The position numbers and the translations under genes were made by a program. A model generated the notes under the pieces. The model saw only the letters and a program-made list of their open reading frames with translations. It did not search any database and was not told where the DNA came from. Below are positions 37,001-49,599 of a stretch of DNA of 64,000 nt, piece after piece. Every line of letters begins with the position of its first letter. The stretch's first letter is position 1. The stretch is from Musa acuminata AAA Group (lineage: Eukaryota; Streptophyta; Magnoliopsida; Zingiberales; Musaceae). The DNA lies in NCBI RefSeq assembly GCF_036884655.1, contig NC_088344.1:35777001-35841000 (forward strand). The letters run 5' to 3'.

Positions 37001-40000
37001 CTATCTTCAAAACAATGAACAATCAAGTCCCGGAGAAGGAAATCAAATAAATAACCATTTCGAGAAAAAATATTAAAACTATTTTTAGAAGAAAAAAACC
37101 ACTTTAAAATTTTATAAAAGAAACAAAAAAAGTGAAAAAACTAGACTTGCCTGGGCAATTCACTAATGCATGATTCTTTTGAAAAAACTGCACTGCGTCC
37201 CAAAGAAGTAGACATCTTCTCTAGTTCTGACTTTAGGCCCTGAAGTGAACAAAAAGCACTGTGAACATCAGATAATGAACATCCAACACAAACATAGACA
37301 CATAGACACCTAACTAATATATATTCTAGAATTTGGCTTTTATTTGGTATAGCTAGAAAATATTTTATATAAATTTCCAAAAAAGCTTGTGACTAATGAC
37401 ACTTACACGTCTGAGCCCCTCATGCAAGTGGTTGATATCCTGCGAGATATGGCATTTTAGTGCATAAACCGATTCATTCTCAAAGCTTTCTTCACTGCTT
37501 TCTGCACAATAGACCCTGGAATAGATAATAAAATGTCAAATAATTCGTCATCAAAATCCAATGAAATAAGCAGATAATAACCAAAATGGCATTTTAATTT
37601 AAAGATGGATGTTCCACACGGACCACACCAAACCCCACATGAGTGGGAAAGGTGCATTCGACCGTCCATTTGTTGCACATCCAAGTTCAATATCATGAGA
37701 ACAACAGAAAAGAAATATTTTGGAAAACAAAACACCTCAGACACAAAGTCCAACTCAAGATTGCTTTGTTAACTATCTTCTTTTATTTAATATTTTGCAT
37801 AAAACATATACAAGGATGCACTGGTACAAATATTATTCTACCCAGGATTTGCCACCCAAGTAATGCCCTCATATCTCTTCCTTGTTGGCATGATGCATCC
37901 CGTATATCATGTCCTGGGCTGGCATGTTAGTCATCTGTTTCTGCCAACAGTCAGTGGATAACATTTTGGCAAATCCAGCTTTAGAAGATGAATTTTCATA
38001 AACTAATGGGTTCTAATTTGTTTTATTCTAATGTACAAAAGTTTTAGACCTTGCACGCTTATGTCAAAATGTAAGAATTCATTAACAATTTTGATTTTCA
38101 GGTTTGAATAATTAACAAAAAAATAATACCTACCAGATAATCTCAATTAGTTCATGATATTCTTCAGTAAAATGTATTTAATTTTTGATAAATGGACAAT
38201 TTAATAAACCTAAGTCTTGAAACTCAAACATCATTTAAAGTTGTTGTAAATCAAGCAATGAAGCAAGATTAAATTTTCTATCAATGAAAAACAGAAATAT
38301 GGATCAACCATTTAGTTTGTTTTTCCTATGGCAAGGACCAAGATTAGCAGGATTGCAAGTGAATCTAGAAGACACCATTTGATATGACACAAAGCCTATT
38401 AGGAACCCTTGCTACAATCAACATTTTTATTTCACAATTGCTTCATTATTTATAAATTTAGTTTAATTTTTCAATAATATTAAACACTCTTATATGCAAG
38501 GTATGCAATATCATACCGTACCGGTGTTTCGAGGTTGGCTCGATACAGTACGGTACCGGCATACCGAGCTGTACATCATGGCATACCGAACGATACACCA
38601 GGACTTACCGAGCGATTTCCTCCTACTATATCACTGTAGCATTGCTACAGTGTAACACTGTAGCAATGTAGCACTGCTACAGTATAGCACGGTCTGTCCA
38701 GTAACGGGCGGTCCGCGTACCAATATACTGTCGGACCGGTACGTACCACCCGTATCGAGCAGTACCATTCAAAATTACATACCATGCTTATATGTGCTTG
38801 CATGGATAAAACATATTTGTTCAAAGCTTATTTTATAATTTTTTCAACAAGGAAACAAAGATTTGAAAGCATCTTTCACCACAAAAGAAGTGAGTTATGA
38901 TAAAAAACAGAATGTAGAATTCACCTTTCATTTTGAAATTACATAATTTTTCTTGAAATTCATATTCATTAATATAAGAGGCTTCTTTTTCTATCCTCTA
39001 AAGGAAACTAGACAACAAGTTACTGAAGACACCTTATTTAGACAACACAATTTATGAAAAAACATGAGCTGTTCATTGAAACGTACAACTGTACATGTGA
39101 AAAATCATGCATATGTTGTTGGATCAGCAAAGTAATATCTAGCAATGGGGTTATTTGTGAAACAAAAAAAGTCCCATGCTAACCCATCAAGACTGTAATT
39201 AACTTCTATTCATTTTAACCACAATAACAATATCATAGTAGGTTTGGTACATGCATGGACTAGACCAATCCAAACTTAAGCCCATCAGAAATTTTCAAGG
39301 GACTTGAAATGAGCTTTTATGAGCATGGTTCAGAGTGCGGTAGGGATCCTCTAACTTCACTTAAATGTTAAGACTCGAATGAGAAGTACATCCCAGTTAC
39401 ATTGACAAACACCCAGTCAAATGCAACCAAGATTGATATTTTTTATCCATAATTGGTTGGATGATGTTGAGATGGTAGTTTGACCAAGTAAAAGGGTTGG
39501 TTGCTGATGGAAAGAGCAATTTTAGTTTAGAACCAGTCAAGGTGGTGGGTTCTGACTGTATAATAAATCAGGTGAGTAAAAAGCAATTTTCAATAAGAAT
39601 ATGGATTTATCTCATGCTCCTATTTTGAATAAACAGACCTGGTGTATATAATAGCTGATATCCAATAGCTTTAGCATTGTTATGAGGAAATCAACCCCTT
39701 AGGTGGAAACTGTCACGGCTTAATTAGTCCCACAGAGTATGGATGGTGGGATGGGCATATTGGGTTGATCTAAAATCCTTAAAAGGCTTACAGCTACTAA
39801 CTTGGGGATATATATTTTGGCCACCTGATTTAGGACATGTACATCCAGGTTATTAGTCATATGTACCTATCAACATAGCCTCTTAACTTTAGCCTCCATA
39901 AACCTCATCCCTAATCTGGCAAAAAGATCAACGTGCACCCTCCCAACCCCTGAAAATCTAATATCTGCCAGTAAGCTTTCCATCTCCGGCTCCTCCATGA

Positions 40001-43000
40001 TGCATGCTTTTCCTCAACTTACTAGTTTTCCCAGGTAGCCTTCATCCCTACCCCTCCCTGTCATGTTCTCTGTCTCTTTATTCTCACTCCCATCCACTTC
40101 CCCTCACTGAAACCAATACTAGAGTCTGAGGCATGTCAATATATATCCATGGACAGCATGACAAAATCTATTATAACTTTTGCCTCATTCCATTGACAAA
40201 TTAAAGCTAGTTTTTTTTAAAAATAAATATGGGATATCTGTGGGGCAGAAATTTGGTGCTACGAATTATTACAACTAAATTTGCACTGGTCAGATATAAT
40301 TATGATGCATAAGGAACAATTAATCTAGATAGACCAAACCGAGATACAATCTCCGCCTGAAATTCATTTGGGTTGGATTCAGGGCAAACACACCAGATCA
40401 GGTCATGGGAAACATTGTAAAACCCGACTTAGGGTTAAGAAATATAACCCAACCAAATATGCCCAAATAGTAATTCCAATGTCAAATAATCAACAATGAT
40501 AATGCTGAAGCAACGTGTATCTGTACCTGTTGACAAGGCCAACACCAAAGAGTGCCTTCACTGTCGCAGATGCTTCACTGAATAGTATTAACGAGAAGAT
40601 ACACATGTTTAGATCACGAAAATCAAATTACATGATTACACAAAACTTAAATTACTATACAAAAAAGAAAAACAAACTACAATGGCAAACAACAAAAGAG
40701 CCTAAAATGTTGATTGACTGAGAATACCTGGCAGAATTCTGAGAGCTTCATCAACACAAGATTTTTTTAAAAAAATACAAATTCCATGAGGCAGTTGCAG
40801 GTTAATGACCACGTTCCTAGTGTTAAAAAGTTTTCCACAATACTATGCAACATGATTCATTGTGAAATGCAATGCATGAAATGTGAGTGGCTGCAAGCAT
40901 AGCAAAAGGGCACACGCCGATGCACAAATAATTTCCTGCAGTCTTCCAGAGTGAGACACAGGATGCAGTGTAGTTTGCACCATCATGATCACAAATGAAC
41001 TCACTAACTTCAGTAAGCATGTGCCAGCATGGCATGTTGCTTACATTGCCAACCCATTGACAGTAGCATGGCATGTTGCTTTCACTGCCAACCCATTACC
41101 AGTAGCATGGCATGTAATGGCTCAATCAAATCAACAGAACTAAAAACACTGCCAATGGATTAGGATCGGCATAAGGTCGTTCTAAATTTCCTTATCTCTT
41201 CGCTGAATTAGTTCAAGAAGAAACTGACATCTAGAGAAGAGTAGGTGCTAGCAGCTTTAGTTATGCTAAAAAAACTAGCCAATATTTTGTCTTATAGAGT
41301 TTTGACAAATTAAGAATGAGAGTTTAAATACCCAAGAAAACAAGATCAAACAGAGATGACAGTTACCAAAGGACTAAAACTTCAAAAAAGAAGAGATTAG
41401 GATTTTCCACGAAGGACTAAAAGCTTTAACACAGAGATACTAGTCATCAGAGGACTATTCTAGTAGAAACATTCTGTTCAAAGTGCCTTAGATTGATTAC
41501 TCAAGGATGGGACAACAGGTGCTTGCATACTACTGTAGCCAGCTAATGTCGTGGTATCGAAAAGACTACTATTGTAGCAGCAAGTTGTCTATTATCATTT
41601 TTAGTGTCATATAGTTTATTGCACAAATACAAGGAAATACAAGGGCCACTATGAATAAAGAGTGATCAAACAAAGAAAACAAAGAATATTCTAAAAAGGA
41701 AGAGAATGAATAAGATGAATAAAAAAACATGGTCTTGACTAATAAGCAAATAACACAATTTTAATGTAAGTGCAGATATCATACAAGGCAATTCAATTAT
41801 AGCATAGGATAACTATAGGTAGCATCTACATATGACAACAGTCTTAAGTCATGTGTTTCCTAATTTTTTATATTAATTGATGAAATTTTGTCCTTTCTGT
41901 AGTGGTTACATTAAAGAGTATCTAGTCTTATTTGGAATTGTATTTCTTACTAGGGTCATATTTAAGGTATTAATTAGATTCAAGAATTGTGTCATGAGTT
42001 TCTGGCAACATCAGTATTGTTTGCTGAATGAGTCAGGAGAGCCAACCACAAGACAAAGAAATAGGAGGAAAGAAAAGAAATGGCTGATGCCTAAACCCCC
42101 CTTCTCCTCTAGGTTAGCCTTTCACTAGTAGGAGCAGAACTTTGTAGGAACTTGGTATCTTTAATATTTATGAACTACAAAAAAGTTGTGCATGTAGACA
42201 GATGTGGTCTACACAAGCCTTGAATCATCCATTTTGCCTCATGTGGGGTAAGTCCAACAAATAAATGGTGATTTACAATTTACTAAAGGGTTATATTCAG
42301 CCTCTTGTATGCTGATAGTAGCGATTCTTCTCTATCAGTGAAAAGGCACCTTTTTCTTTCTCATTTTTGGTCCACTCTCTACCTCTCTCCTTTGTCTGAA
42401 TATAAAAAATGATTTATTTGTTTTACATTAATTTCCTAGAAGTGATCCTTGTAATCAACCATTTATTGTCTATTGTAAGAATGGAGCTTGATCTTGAATT
42501 CATTAATATTTTCTAGCAAACAAAAACCTAGCAGTGATTCTAAAGGTTCAAGAAGCAATAGATTTTCTTCCAAAAGAGTAGGACAACCATTTCATCATTG
42601 TTGAATATCATATACTAGGAATGCATCAGATTTACATGGTCCTGGAATTATTAGTTCCAAATAGAGAACTTTTATGATATCCGATAAACAACATATAAAG
42701 GAAAATCAAAATAAATAACGCAAGCTACTTGCTAGAATTGAACTACTACTAAGAGGCCAAGAACCAAATGAAAGAAAGCACCTGGAATCTGATGATCTAA
42801 GAGATTGAGAAAGTGTGTACATAAGCTGGGTCCAACATTCTTCAGCATCCTGCAATAAGGAACAGAACAACATTTTCCAACATTCATCATGAAGGAGATG
42901 CAAACAAAATACAAGAAAACATATAAAAACATAAAACTGAAAATAAAAACCTGCTGCATGTAACCACCATTATGCTGCTGGGCAAACTGAGGATACTTTT

Positions 43001-46000
43001 TACGCAAAATCTGTTCCCAAAAGATATAACAATGAAATTAATGTCTTAGTGAAACAATATAATAAAATATCTCCATTATTTTCTACATAATCTGCAAGGA
43101 AAAGATAATATCAAATCAGTGATTTCAATAGGCGCTCGGGCGAGGCGAGGCGAGGCGAGGCGAAGCCCGAGCGCCTCGCTTCATTTTCAAGCGACGTGCT
43201 TCAAAGAGGTGCTGCTTAGGCGCTCACCCGAGCCCAGTCGTCGGGCGCTTCGAGCGAGCGTCTGGGTTAAACCAGGCGACCGAACCAACGTTTTAGGTCT
43301 GGTTCGATCTCCGGTGCTTTAGTTGGTTCAATCGAACCAACTAAAGCACCGATATTAGCGCGACTTTCCCAACCCTAACCCTGCTCGTCGTTTGCGCTGC
43401 CGCTCCCGCTACTCATTGTTGCCACGGGCACTGTCGCCGCTCTCACCGTCGCTGTCGTTGCTCGCTGCTACCGCCGCCACTGTCGCCGTTCCCGCTCCCG
43501 CTCCCGCTACTGCTGCTCGCTGCTACCGTTGCCAGTGTCTCCGCTCGCCGCTCCCGCTGCTCGCTGCTATCGTTGCCATTGTCGCTGCTACCACTACCAC
43601 TGTCGCCACTCCCGCTGCCACTGTCGCTGCTCACCGCTATCGCTGCAACTGTCGTCGCTCCCGCTCTCGTTGCTCGCTGCTACCACTCCTGTTGCCACTG
43701 TCATCGCTCGTCGCTCCTGCTCCCACTGTGGCTTCTCGTTGCTACCGCTGCCACTGCCACTATCATCGCTCACCTCTCCCGCTCCCACTATCGTTGCTCA
43801 CTGCTTCCTCTTCTCACATCGACTCGATAGTATACTATTAACAGTATACCATTAACTATATACTAATAACAATATTTTTTTATTTATTAGATTAATAATA
43901 TATTATTTTGATTTTAATACTGTTAATTTTTATTTATTCAAAATTATTGTTATTGTTTTGAATTTTGAGATTTTTTGTTAATGTGATATTGTGATTTTGT
44001 AAGATTTTTAAAATTTTATATCATATTTTTTATTTAAATAATTATATTTATTAATTATATTATATATTTTTATATTTTAACACCTCGTTTCGCTCGCGCG
44101 AGCGCCTAGGGCGTTTTTGGACCTTGGCGCCTTTCGGCGCCTAGCGTTTTTTAAATCACTGTAACAAATTCAGATGATGAGACTTCTCCAAGCAAAAGAA
44201 TAATTATAAATGTTCTGTTAAGCCTATGTTATGACCATATTTCTATCTTGGTTGAGAACATACAAGGATTTAATGCACCATAGTTGCCACATAGTGATAG
44301 CCTACAAAATGGGTGAAAACCCAGGTCAATCACAAAAGCAAGTCATTTAATCCCTTCTAATCAGATACTAATGACTGTTTCTACTATGCTTTAAATCATT
44401 TCAATCTACATTGACTCTTATAGTAGTAAAATTGACTTTAGAAAGCAGTCAAAAGATATACTTAAGCTATCAAAAGCAATTAAACTCAAATTTAAAAAAT
44501 AATCCAAGTACGCATATCGACATTATGACAAAAGCCAACCTACATATATGGATTTGTGTATTACATAGACATATATTTGACATTTTCATAAATGAATTCA
44601 GTTATTCAAACATACAAATGGACTTTTTTTTCTATCGTGCAACTTGCACCCTAGGACAATCCCTCAAGAGATGTTTTTATCAACTTGCACCCTAGGACAT
44701 CCCCCCACCCCCCCCCCCCCCCCCCCAACAGGGACTACCAGTAAACAGAACTCTTTAGCACCTTATTAATCTACCTTTCTATAAGCAAGTCTTATCAGGC
44801 AATTGACAATTAAACCAATATATAACTAACACAGCTAGCTAACAGAACAAGCAAACAACCATATTTTAAAATTCACAGGTAACTGCAAAGAATCCATAAG
44901 GTGAAAAGAAGAATGTTAGCCAAACAAAGCCAACTCCAATAATATAATGATCAATCTCGAGAACTTCAAGAGGTTTAGAGAACCAACCGACAAAAACTGT
45001 AATGGTGCAACAGGCCTCACATTCCTATCGAGTTCGCCAAAAAGATCTCGAGTTGCGACGGTCAGAAGGTGTGAGTACTGATCTAGCTCATTATTTCTTC
45101 CTGAGTTGGTGTAACTGCTTGTGAACAACAAATTCAAGAACATGTTACACTTGTCATGTGGGAAACCATTAGAATGCACCGACTAGCGCCTACAAATTAT
45201 TCATATAAATCAGAATAAGGATTCAATCACATTCACCTCAACAGCGCTGACTTCAACTCCGGAACCGAATGAAGACATTGCAATGTAGAGTTCATGTAAC
45301 ACGTGTTTCCCAAATTATATAGACCAGCACTGTGACCCTGTTGGTATATAGATCAGCCACTATTTCAAATGTTAATAAACATGGTAAGAGAACCCAACAG
45401 CTACTGTATGATGTTCTCATAATCATAAAATGATTATCCCAAAATCTAGAAAAAATATTTGAGGAATATACCTACCTTTCCACTTCAATAAACATTGCAG
45501 GCAAAAGACATGGAAAAGAATAACTAGCATCTTGGGCTTTTAGAAAACACTGAACATCCACAAGAATTGACACTTTTCATTTGTCAAAGTGCCATCACAG
45601 GGTCTAATATAGTCGGTTGTTTAAGAAACATAACTAGTGAATTCAACATTACATAAACAACAATGAGTGCTAGTCACTGATCTACATGGCATGGAATATG
45701 CATTGTATTGTCTGTACTAATCTCTTGTCAGTCACATGTCATAACTGATATCCTAGGTACCATTGGCACAGTAGACACACGAAGCAAAGAGAATTTAATG
45801 CTCTGTTTGGATAATAATTTATGGAGAGAAGAGAAGTAAAGAGAAAGGGGAGGGAAGGATAAACATAGAAAGAAGCATACTTTCTGTTCCTCTGTTTAGA
45901 TTTAGGGAATAGAAGGGAAAACAGGGAAAATGATCCTTAGCGGTTCACTTGTCGCTACTTCCTTCCAGATCTCAGATTTTCGAAAAAAAGCTAAAAAGGC

Positions 46001-48299
46001 TCCTACTTATTTCAACCAAAATCAGGATAATCCACTTCTCACCAATTTTGTTCTCTCCTCTCCAACGCTCTTTATTCAAATAGGCCCTAAATCCAAAGTC
46101 CCCAAAAAACCACAATTGCCTTACATGTAAAGTCCATTACTAACTTCTGAAATTTTGAAATCTGACCTATTGAAAGTCAAATCAATGTTAATCCAACATT
46201 ACACACACACACACACACCTTCTTGTCCATAGTTGGTATCAAAATACCAACCTTCTTGTCCATAGTTTTACATACTTATGGTTCACAATTATCCAATCAG
46301 ATGGCTGATTCAGATCTGGGTCTGAATTGATTGGTTAGTCAGCTTCAACTCAGATTGGTTAGTCAGCTTCAACTCATACCTAACAAATCTAACCAAAATC
46401 CTGACGAATCCAACCCCTTATGGCAGTTCCAGATATTTCCCATATATTACATGTATAAGCATCATGCAAGTTTATGTCAATTTTGGAACTCTAAAAACCC
46501 CACACAATTCCTAATGCATCATAGCAAACTGCACAATCTTTATAATTATAAATGATAAGATAAAGCCTCACCACAGCTACTACTTGTTCTTCTTCTGGCA
46601 AATCCTCCATAAATACGGGACCTTTCTCTGGAGCTTTCACTATCTCATCGGCTGTGCCCATCATCATCAACTTTTGCCCCTGTTGAATAATTACAAACTT
46701 CATATATTGTATTCATAAGATATAAAAAGATCATCAGAAGTAAAGAAAAGAACACCTCTTTGACACCTAGAGTTGCCCAATCTGCATCATCCTACATGAA
46801 AGAAAAGTAGTCTTTACGAATTCAGAACTCTAACTCCAAGATAAAATTCTTAAAAAGTTGCATGACAAGCACAAAAAGGATAATAAATCTTCATAAAATG
46901 GAAGTTCATATACCTTCAAAAGACCACCCTTGACCATAATTTTTTGCCGCTCAGGAGGTACACCAGTCAAAGCATACAATTGACATTTAAATACAAGAGG
47001 AGGTTGGCTGGTGTCGATTTCCACAGATGGAAAGACTTCTTTTTGCCATTTGACACTAACTGTATCACAAAAAGCATCATAAATACTCCACAATACACTA
47101 TCACAAATTGTATTAGGAAACAATTAAATTAGTTGGCATTAAATTGTAAATCAGAAAAAAGAGAACATTTCAATTAGAAATGACATATAATTTGTACCAC
47201 AGGAATTAAAAGACCAATGTAACCATTCATATGACAACATAACCAACAAAGACACAAGATGGTCAGTACTTTATTCTTTTTTTACTTGGAAGACCAAAAA
47301 GGAGCGTTCTTAGTGATGACAGTAAACACAATTACTCCACAAAAGAAATTTATAATTATGACAGATACTGAAATGAGCTGAGAACCTGGTGATACAAGAT
47401 AAAAGAATCACTCTTAAATGTCCTACTCACAGTAGGCAAAGAAATTTCCTTGAAACTAATTGATGACCCATGCCATAAACAAGTTGTTTTTCAGTTTTTA
47501 TCATATTCTGAAGATAACACGTTTTTAGGGAGGATGTAATTATTTTAAAGGTTTAAAATACAAAAGAATCTTTTGGCAAGACAACAAGGAAATGCGACAC
47601 CTTTAGAAAGGTTGCAGCATGCTTCAACAAATGGCTAAATATCAGTATAGAACAAAACGCGTAGGGAAATTGGGATACGAACAGTTTGCACATCAATGAC
47701 TTTGATACATATTATACATTATGGTGATATATTACAAACGCATGCCACCTCTTCACAATCTATATCATTATATCTTTGGTACAGCAAACCACATACCATC
47801 TGAGCTGATAAAAATTACAAGACTTTTGATGGCTAAACCCACATAAACTTATTCTCGTTCATTTCACTTACGATAAGCATGCAAAACCGAAGCTAAAACG
47901 GGTGAAAAGTAGAACATTATTTCACCTAATCCATATCCAAGCACGATCCGGAAATTATCAACTTTTTGGGTGGCCAGACACGACAAATACATTATATATA
48001 TATAAATAAATAAATAAATTTATTTATTTATTTATTTTCTCGATTCGAGACCACGTTAAGCTCCAAGAAAAACCATGGCTAAAGCAACCGAATGAAAAGA
48101 AACAATACTAAAACCTAACTCTGGCAGGACATTCGTCAAAGAAGGAAAAATCAACACAGGCAACGAACAAATTGAGCAATGAACTAAGCTTTTACGACAT
48201 CTCATCGTCGTTCATGGAGATCGAATCACTTGACAATCTCCGGTGACAAATCGGGAGTAAAGCGGATTGAGGCAGGCAATTATTCCTACCAGTCGGCAT
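34057..48299 (-). CDS. UBP6: Ubiquitin-specific protease, UBP6/UBP7 type (USP14/Ubp6 orthologue), 18 exons, 479 aa
   Basis: A proteasome-bound deubiquitinase that trims ubiquitin chains from substrates. Exons in transcript order: 48299-48290, 47059-46914, 46791-46756, 46679-46572, 45337-45237, 45117 (or 45114)-44988, 43010-42951, 42849-42782, 40577-40527, 37515-37407, 37239-37151, 36977-36908, 36810-36730, 36624-36538, 36070-36022, 34468-34349, 34264-34190 and 34106-34057; sum 1440 nt, no frame break. Residues 1-75 are the ubiquitin-like domain (MPTVSVKWQKE) that docks on the proteasome. The Cys box is NLGNTCYMNS with Cys113, the same number as the Arabidopsis UBP6 nucleophile. The His box is GRSADSGHYVAWVK with His about 429. 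QQDAEECW and the closing GDWHMAYICVYKARVV are also family marks. The intron after exon 11 has a GC donor; exon 1 has ten coding bases. UBP6 and UBP7 cannot be separated without an alignment. Confidence 0.93.
38497..38786. mobile_element. hAT-like MITE (290 bp) in a UBP6 intron
   Basis: Terminal inverted repeats are CAAGGTATGCAAT (left) and CATGGTATGTAAT (right end, other strand). They are flanked by a perfect 8-bp duplication CTTATATG at 38489-38496 and 38787-38794. The interior is rich in GTACC/GGTAC and in CTGTAGCA/TGCTACAG words, giving local palindromes near 38620-38690. No coding capacity. Confidence 0.85.
41026..41118. repeat. Tandem repeat, 39-bp period, about 2.4 copies, UBP6 intron
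   Basis: Units start at 41026, 41065 and 41104 with AGCATGGCATGT and run through GCCAACCCATT. It lies within the intron between UBP6 exons 8 and 9. Confidence 0.8.
43117..44161. mobile_element. hAT-like element (1,045 bp) with internal GC-rich minisatellite, UBP6 intron
   Basis: The termini are inverted CAGTGATTT repeats, followed on both sides by GC-rich subterminal GGCGC/GCGCC motifs: left GGCGCTCGGGCGAGG with a GGCGA array, right with CTAGGCGCCGAAAGGCGCC on the other strand. The flanks TATCAAAT (43109-43116) and TAACAAAT (44162-44169) match 7 of 8, fitting a hAT target-site duplication. The middle (about 43390-43810) is an imperfect minisatellite of CGCTGCTACC/CACTGTCGCC-like units; the right part (43850-44080) is very AT-rich. 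No transposase is present. Ala/Ser/Leu-rich open frames in it are artefacts. Confidence 0.8.
44701..44726 (+). repeat. Poly-C tract, 26 bp with one A
   Basis: Six C, one A, then nineteen C. It is preceded by a duplicated word CAACTTGCACCCTAGGACA (copies near 44640 and 44681). The length may be inaccurate in the assembly. Confidence 0.85.
46218..46378. repeat. Two short direct repeats in a UBP6 intron
   Basis: CCTTCTTGTCCATAGTT occurs at 46218 and 46251, next to a short CA microsatellite (about 46201-46217). ATTGGTTAGTCAGCTTCAA occurs at 46330 and 46354 (24-bp period). Both are intronic slippage products. Confidence 0.75.
48002..48035. repeat. Perfect 34-bp palindrome of AAAT/ATTT units
   Basis: ATAAATAAATAAATAAA is followed directly by its exact reverse complement, with no loop. 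It lies in the first intron of UBP6 next to a TATATATA run. Confidence 0.9.
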
Positions 48300-48970
48300 G
48301 CTCGACGAATCGCAACTGCTGTCCTCGAATCGCGGGGCGGCGGCGGTGGAGGAGGAGAAGGAGGAAGGGTAATGGGAGAGAGGAGAGGAGGGTTTTCTTG
48401 GGCGAGAGAGGAGAGACCAAAAGAGTAGGGAGTCGGCGATCGAGAGAAGAAACGAGTCGGGCGCTCCCCAAACATCGATCGACATATAAAAGAGGTGCGC
48501 GGCGACGGGGTACCACGGTGTGGGTCGCGCACGGGACGCTACGATGTGCCGTCCCACCCTGGTCGCGTTCTTTCCATCCGCACCGTTGATTCTTACCCTC
48601 TACTCCCGTCGTGCGGTGCATATGAGTTCGTTCTTTGGACCTTTCGGTTCTTCAGATTGACTCAGGGTCGGACCGCACCCGAATTGGTCGGACACGGCAA
48701 GGAAAACGGTGGAACTGACCGTGATGTGTGATTCGCGAAAAGTTTGGGAATCGGGTTGATTACGTCCATTCACCAAAAATTAGTAGTTCCCTATAAAGTT
48801 AATGCAAAAGGTTAAAACGAGTTTTAAGTAAATTGTAAACCTATAAAGAGGGGGGAAAAAATCTAAAACATAAATTAAAATGAAAGGAAATAAGTCACAT
48901 CATATGGTGACTCTTTAAGTCCTTGTGATGTTACAATCTCCATTTGTGGCATGATCGTACCATATGATTT
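48300..48970. promoter_or_regulatory. Promoter side and 5'UTR of UBP6
   Basis: GC-rich (CGG/CTC-rich) from 48300 to about 48420, as expected for the 5'UTR of a housekeeping gene on the minus strand. A CATATAAAAG word at about 48484 reads as a TATA box only on the plus strand. No plus-strand gene is supported downstream of it apart from the doubtful frame at 48971. Confidence 0.45.
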
Positions 48971-49396
48971 ATGCTTCTCCATTCATCACAGCATGTTTGT
49001 GCAGATTTAGCATTTCCGATTTCATGCCAACACAACAGTGCCTTTTCCTTCCACCATCCTCGGTATTCACGGGCTGTTCCAGAGTTGAAGTTCAATGATT
49101 CATGTTATGTAGAATGTTGTCAGGAGAAAGCTTGCTGGTTCAGCGGCAGCCTCAGCAACAAGCTGCATTTTGGAACTCCGTGCTTCCAATCTGTGCAACG
49201 CAAAAGAAGCATTCCCTTTCCTGTAGTGTGTACATTTCGCTTCACCAACAGATCTTCTTTCTGTTTGTTACATTGTAAGAATCCTATCACAGGCTGCAGC
49301 GATGCAAATGCTAGACATTTTACTGTGCTTTCAGATTCAAAAGTCGGAACATCACACAGTTTCTTAATCCATCTAATGATGGTCTTTCTTACATGA
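48971..49396 (+). CDS. Open frame of unknown meaning, 141 codons
   Basis: This is the only sizeable open frame between UBP6 and ferrochelatase. It is antisense to the likely 3' flank of ferrochelatase. The predicted peptide is Ser-, Cys-, His- and Phe-rich with several basic residues, and resembles a transit-peptide-like exon, but I recognise no family. No following exon on the plus strand is supported, since the next DNA is the ferrochelatase gene. It may be a chance frame, an exon fragment left by a duplication, or a small unknown gene. Confidence 0.15.
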   Translation: MLLHSSQHVCADLAFPISCQHNSAFSFHHPRYSRAVPELKFNDSCYVECCQEKACWFSGSLSNKLHFGTPCFQSVQRKRSIPFPVVCTFRFTNRSSFCLLHCKNPITGCSDANARHFTVLSDSKVGTSHSFLIHLMMVFLT

Positions 49397-49599
49397 TATC
49401 TGTCGAATTGAAAAATTATCATCCTGTGAGGTGATGATTTACATCAACTGATTCACTTGCCCACTGTCATGGGCAGAGAATAACAGCCAAAGGCAAGACT
49501 ATAATCCTTACAAAATTGCTTTGTGGAGATCATTATCACTTACATGTATTCAGATGATTCAAGTTGACCGGAAAACCATCACCTTGACCAAAAAATATA

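Noticed and set aside
43392..43855. Several overlapping Ala/Ser/Leu/Thr-rich open frames on both strands
   Set aside because: They are open because the DNA is a GC-rich minisatellite inside the hAT-like element; there is no domain and no exon context.
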